Shown piece after piece: positions 63,299 to 64,000 of a DNA stretch of 64,000 nt. Every line of letters begins with the position of its first letter. The first letter of the stretch is position 1. The DNA is taken from NCBI RefSeq assembly GCF_003576455.2, contig NZ_CP032869.1:1612001-1676000 (forward strand), in the 5' to 3' direction. Under the pieces are notes generated by a model. The model was not told the DNA's origin. It did no database searches and saw only the letters and a program-made list of their open reading frames with translations. The position numbers and the translations under genes are program-made. The stretch is from Mucilaginibacter celer (lineage in GTDB: Bacteria > Bacteroidota > Bacteroidia > Sphingobacteriales > Sphingobacteriaceae).

Positions 63299-64000
63299 AT
63301 GCAGTTAGACCCATCAAAATTTGTTGCCGAAGGATTAACTTACGACGACGTTTTACTACTCCCGGCTTATTCAGAAGTTTTACCTCGCGAAGTAAACACC
63401 AGCACGTACTTAACTAAAAGCATCCGTTTAAACATCCCGATCCTTTCGGCTGCTATGGATACTGTTACCGAAGCTGAATTGGCTATAGCTATCGCGCAGG
63501 CGGGCGGTATAGGCATATTGCACAAAAACATGACCATCCAGGCCCAGGCCGACGAGGTACGTAAGGTAAAACGCTCGGAAAGCGGCATGATCCAGGATCC
63601 GGTTACTTTACGCGAAGACGCTTTACTGGCTGATGCTTTTCAATTGATGAAAGAGTTTAGCATTGGCGGTATCCCGGTTGTAGATGCAGAGTTAAACCTG
63701 AAAGGTATTATCACCAATCGCGATCTTCGCTTTCAGAAAGATATGACAGTACCGGTTAGCGAAGTGATGACCAAAACCAACCTGATCACAGCGCCTGAAG
63801 GTACTACACTAAGTGATGCTGCCAACATCCTGCAAAGCAATAAAATTGAGAAACTACCTGTTGTAAATAATGATGGGAAACTGGTAGGCCTCATTACCTA
63901 TAAAGACATCCAGAAAGTTAAAAACTTCCCTAACGCCTGTAAAGACGAGTTTGGTCGTTTACGCGTTGGTGCCGCTGTTGGTGTAGCTGCAGATAATATT
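63299..64000 (+). CDS. guaB: IMP dehydrogenase (5' part)
   Basis: The frame opens at the ATG 63299 ([20 protein letters not shown], the classic GuaB start) and runs off the window, so about 234 of an expected 490 residues are visible. The first barrel part ([30 protein letters not shown]) and both CBS domains (about 95-200, with [11 protein letters not shown] and [11 protein letters not shown]) are present. The enzyme oxidises IMP to XMP, the committed step to GTP. The catalytic Cys loop lies outside the window. Confidence 0.97.
   Translation, partial: MQLDPSKFVAEGLTYDDVLLLPAYSEVLPREVNTSTYLTKSIRLNIPILSAAMDTVTEAELAIAIAQAGGIGILHKNMTIQAQADEVRKVKRSESGMIQDPVTLREDALLADAFQLMKEFSIGGIPVVDAELNLKGIITNRDLRFQKDMTVPVSEVMTKTNLITAPEGTTLSDAANILQSNKIEKLPVVNNDGKLVGLITYKDIQKVKNFPNACKDEFGRLRVGAAVGVAADNI

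Overview
The window looks like a chromosomal segment of a Bacteroidetes bacterium, most likely Sphingobacteriaceae (Mucilaginibacter or Pedobacter type). The evidence is a SusC/SusD pair with a hybrid two-component regulator, Bacteroidetes-type -7 boxes (TAnnTTTG) and no Shine-Dalgarno sequences, a T6SS of subtype iii (found only in this phylum), and small inverted-repeat elements between genes. Genus is an inference from gene content and style; no 16S rRNA gene is present.

Region 1 (1-14 kb) is a nutrient-sensing locus. It holds the 5' part of an FG-GAP/ASPIC lipoprotein, a susD-susC pair that ends in a strong terminator, a divergent hybrid histidine kinase with AraC output, and a PafA-like periplasmic phosphatase with a good promoter. 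A LysR-type regulator and a small lipoprotein follow (14-16 kb).

Region 2 (16.1-39.2 kb) is an apparently complete T6SSiii cluster. tssK-tssN and tssF-tssE lie on the minus strand and tssG on the plus strand. A long plus-strand array follows: two small TssO/TssP-like membrane proteins, a PKD membrane protein, tssR, tssH (ClpV), tssB and tssC. After a nested palindromic element and a quinone-reductase-like gene come two hcp (tssD) genes closed by a terminator. The payload section then holds a putative muramidase effector with a lipoprotein partner, VgrG, an unrecognised probable adaptor, a PAAR-like (DUF4280) protein with a PoNe-like nuclease core and a glycine-zipper tail, and a PoNi/DUF1911-like immunity protein. 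The predicted location of each immunity protein matches its toxin: periplasmic lipoprotein against a cell-wall enzyme, cytosolic protein against a nuclease. This payload section is the most interesting part of the window.

Region 3 (39.3-64 kb) is mostly housekeeping: an AraC-ABC-permease fusion, tRNA-Lys, an ABC-F ATPase, pyrE, two NUDIX hydrolases, coaD, a DeoR regulator, rsmD, a DUF3822 protein, a RecD-like helicase, a sensor kinase, clpB, a large lipoprotein with a glutamine-amidotransferase-like domain, an M16 peptidase pair and the 5' end of guaB. Genes here are tightly packed, with overlapping convergent ends, one pair of overlapping divergent start codons, and several -7 boxes only 4-5 nt from the start codon. 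Repeats sit in most of the larger gaps.
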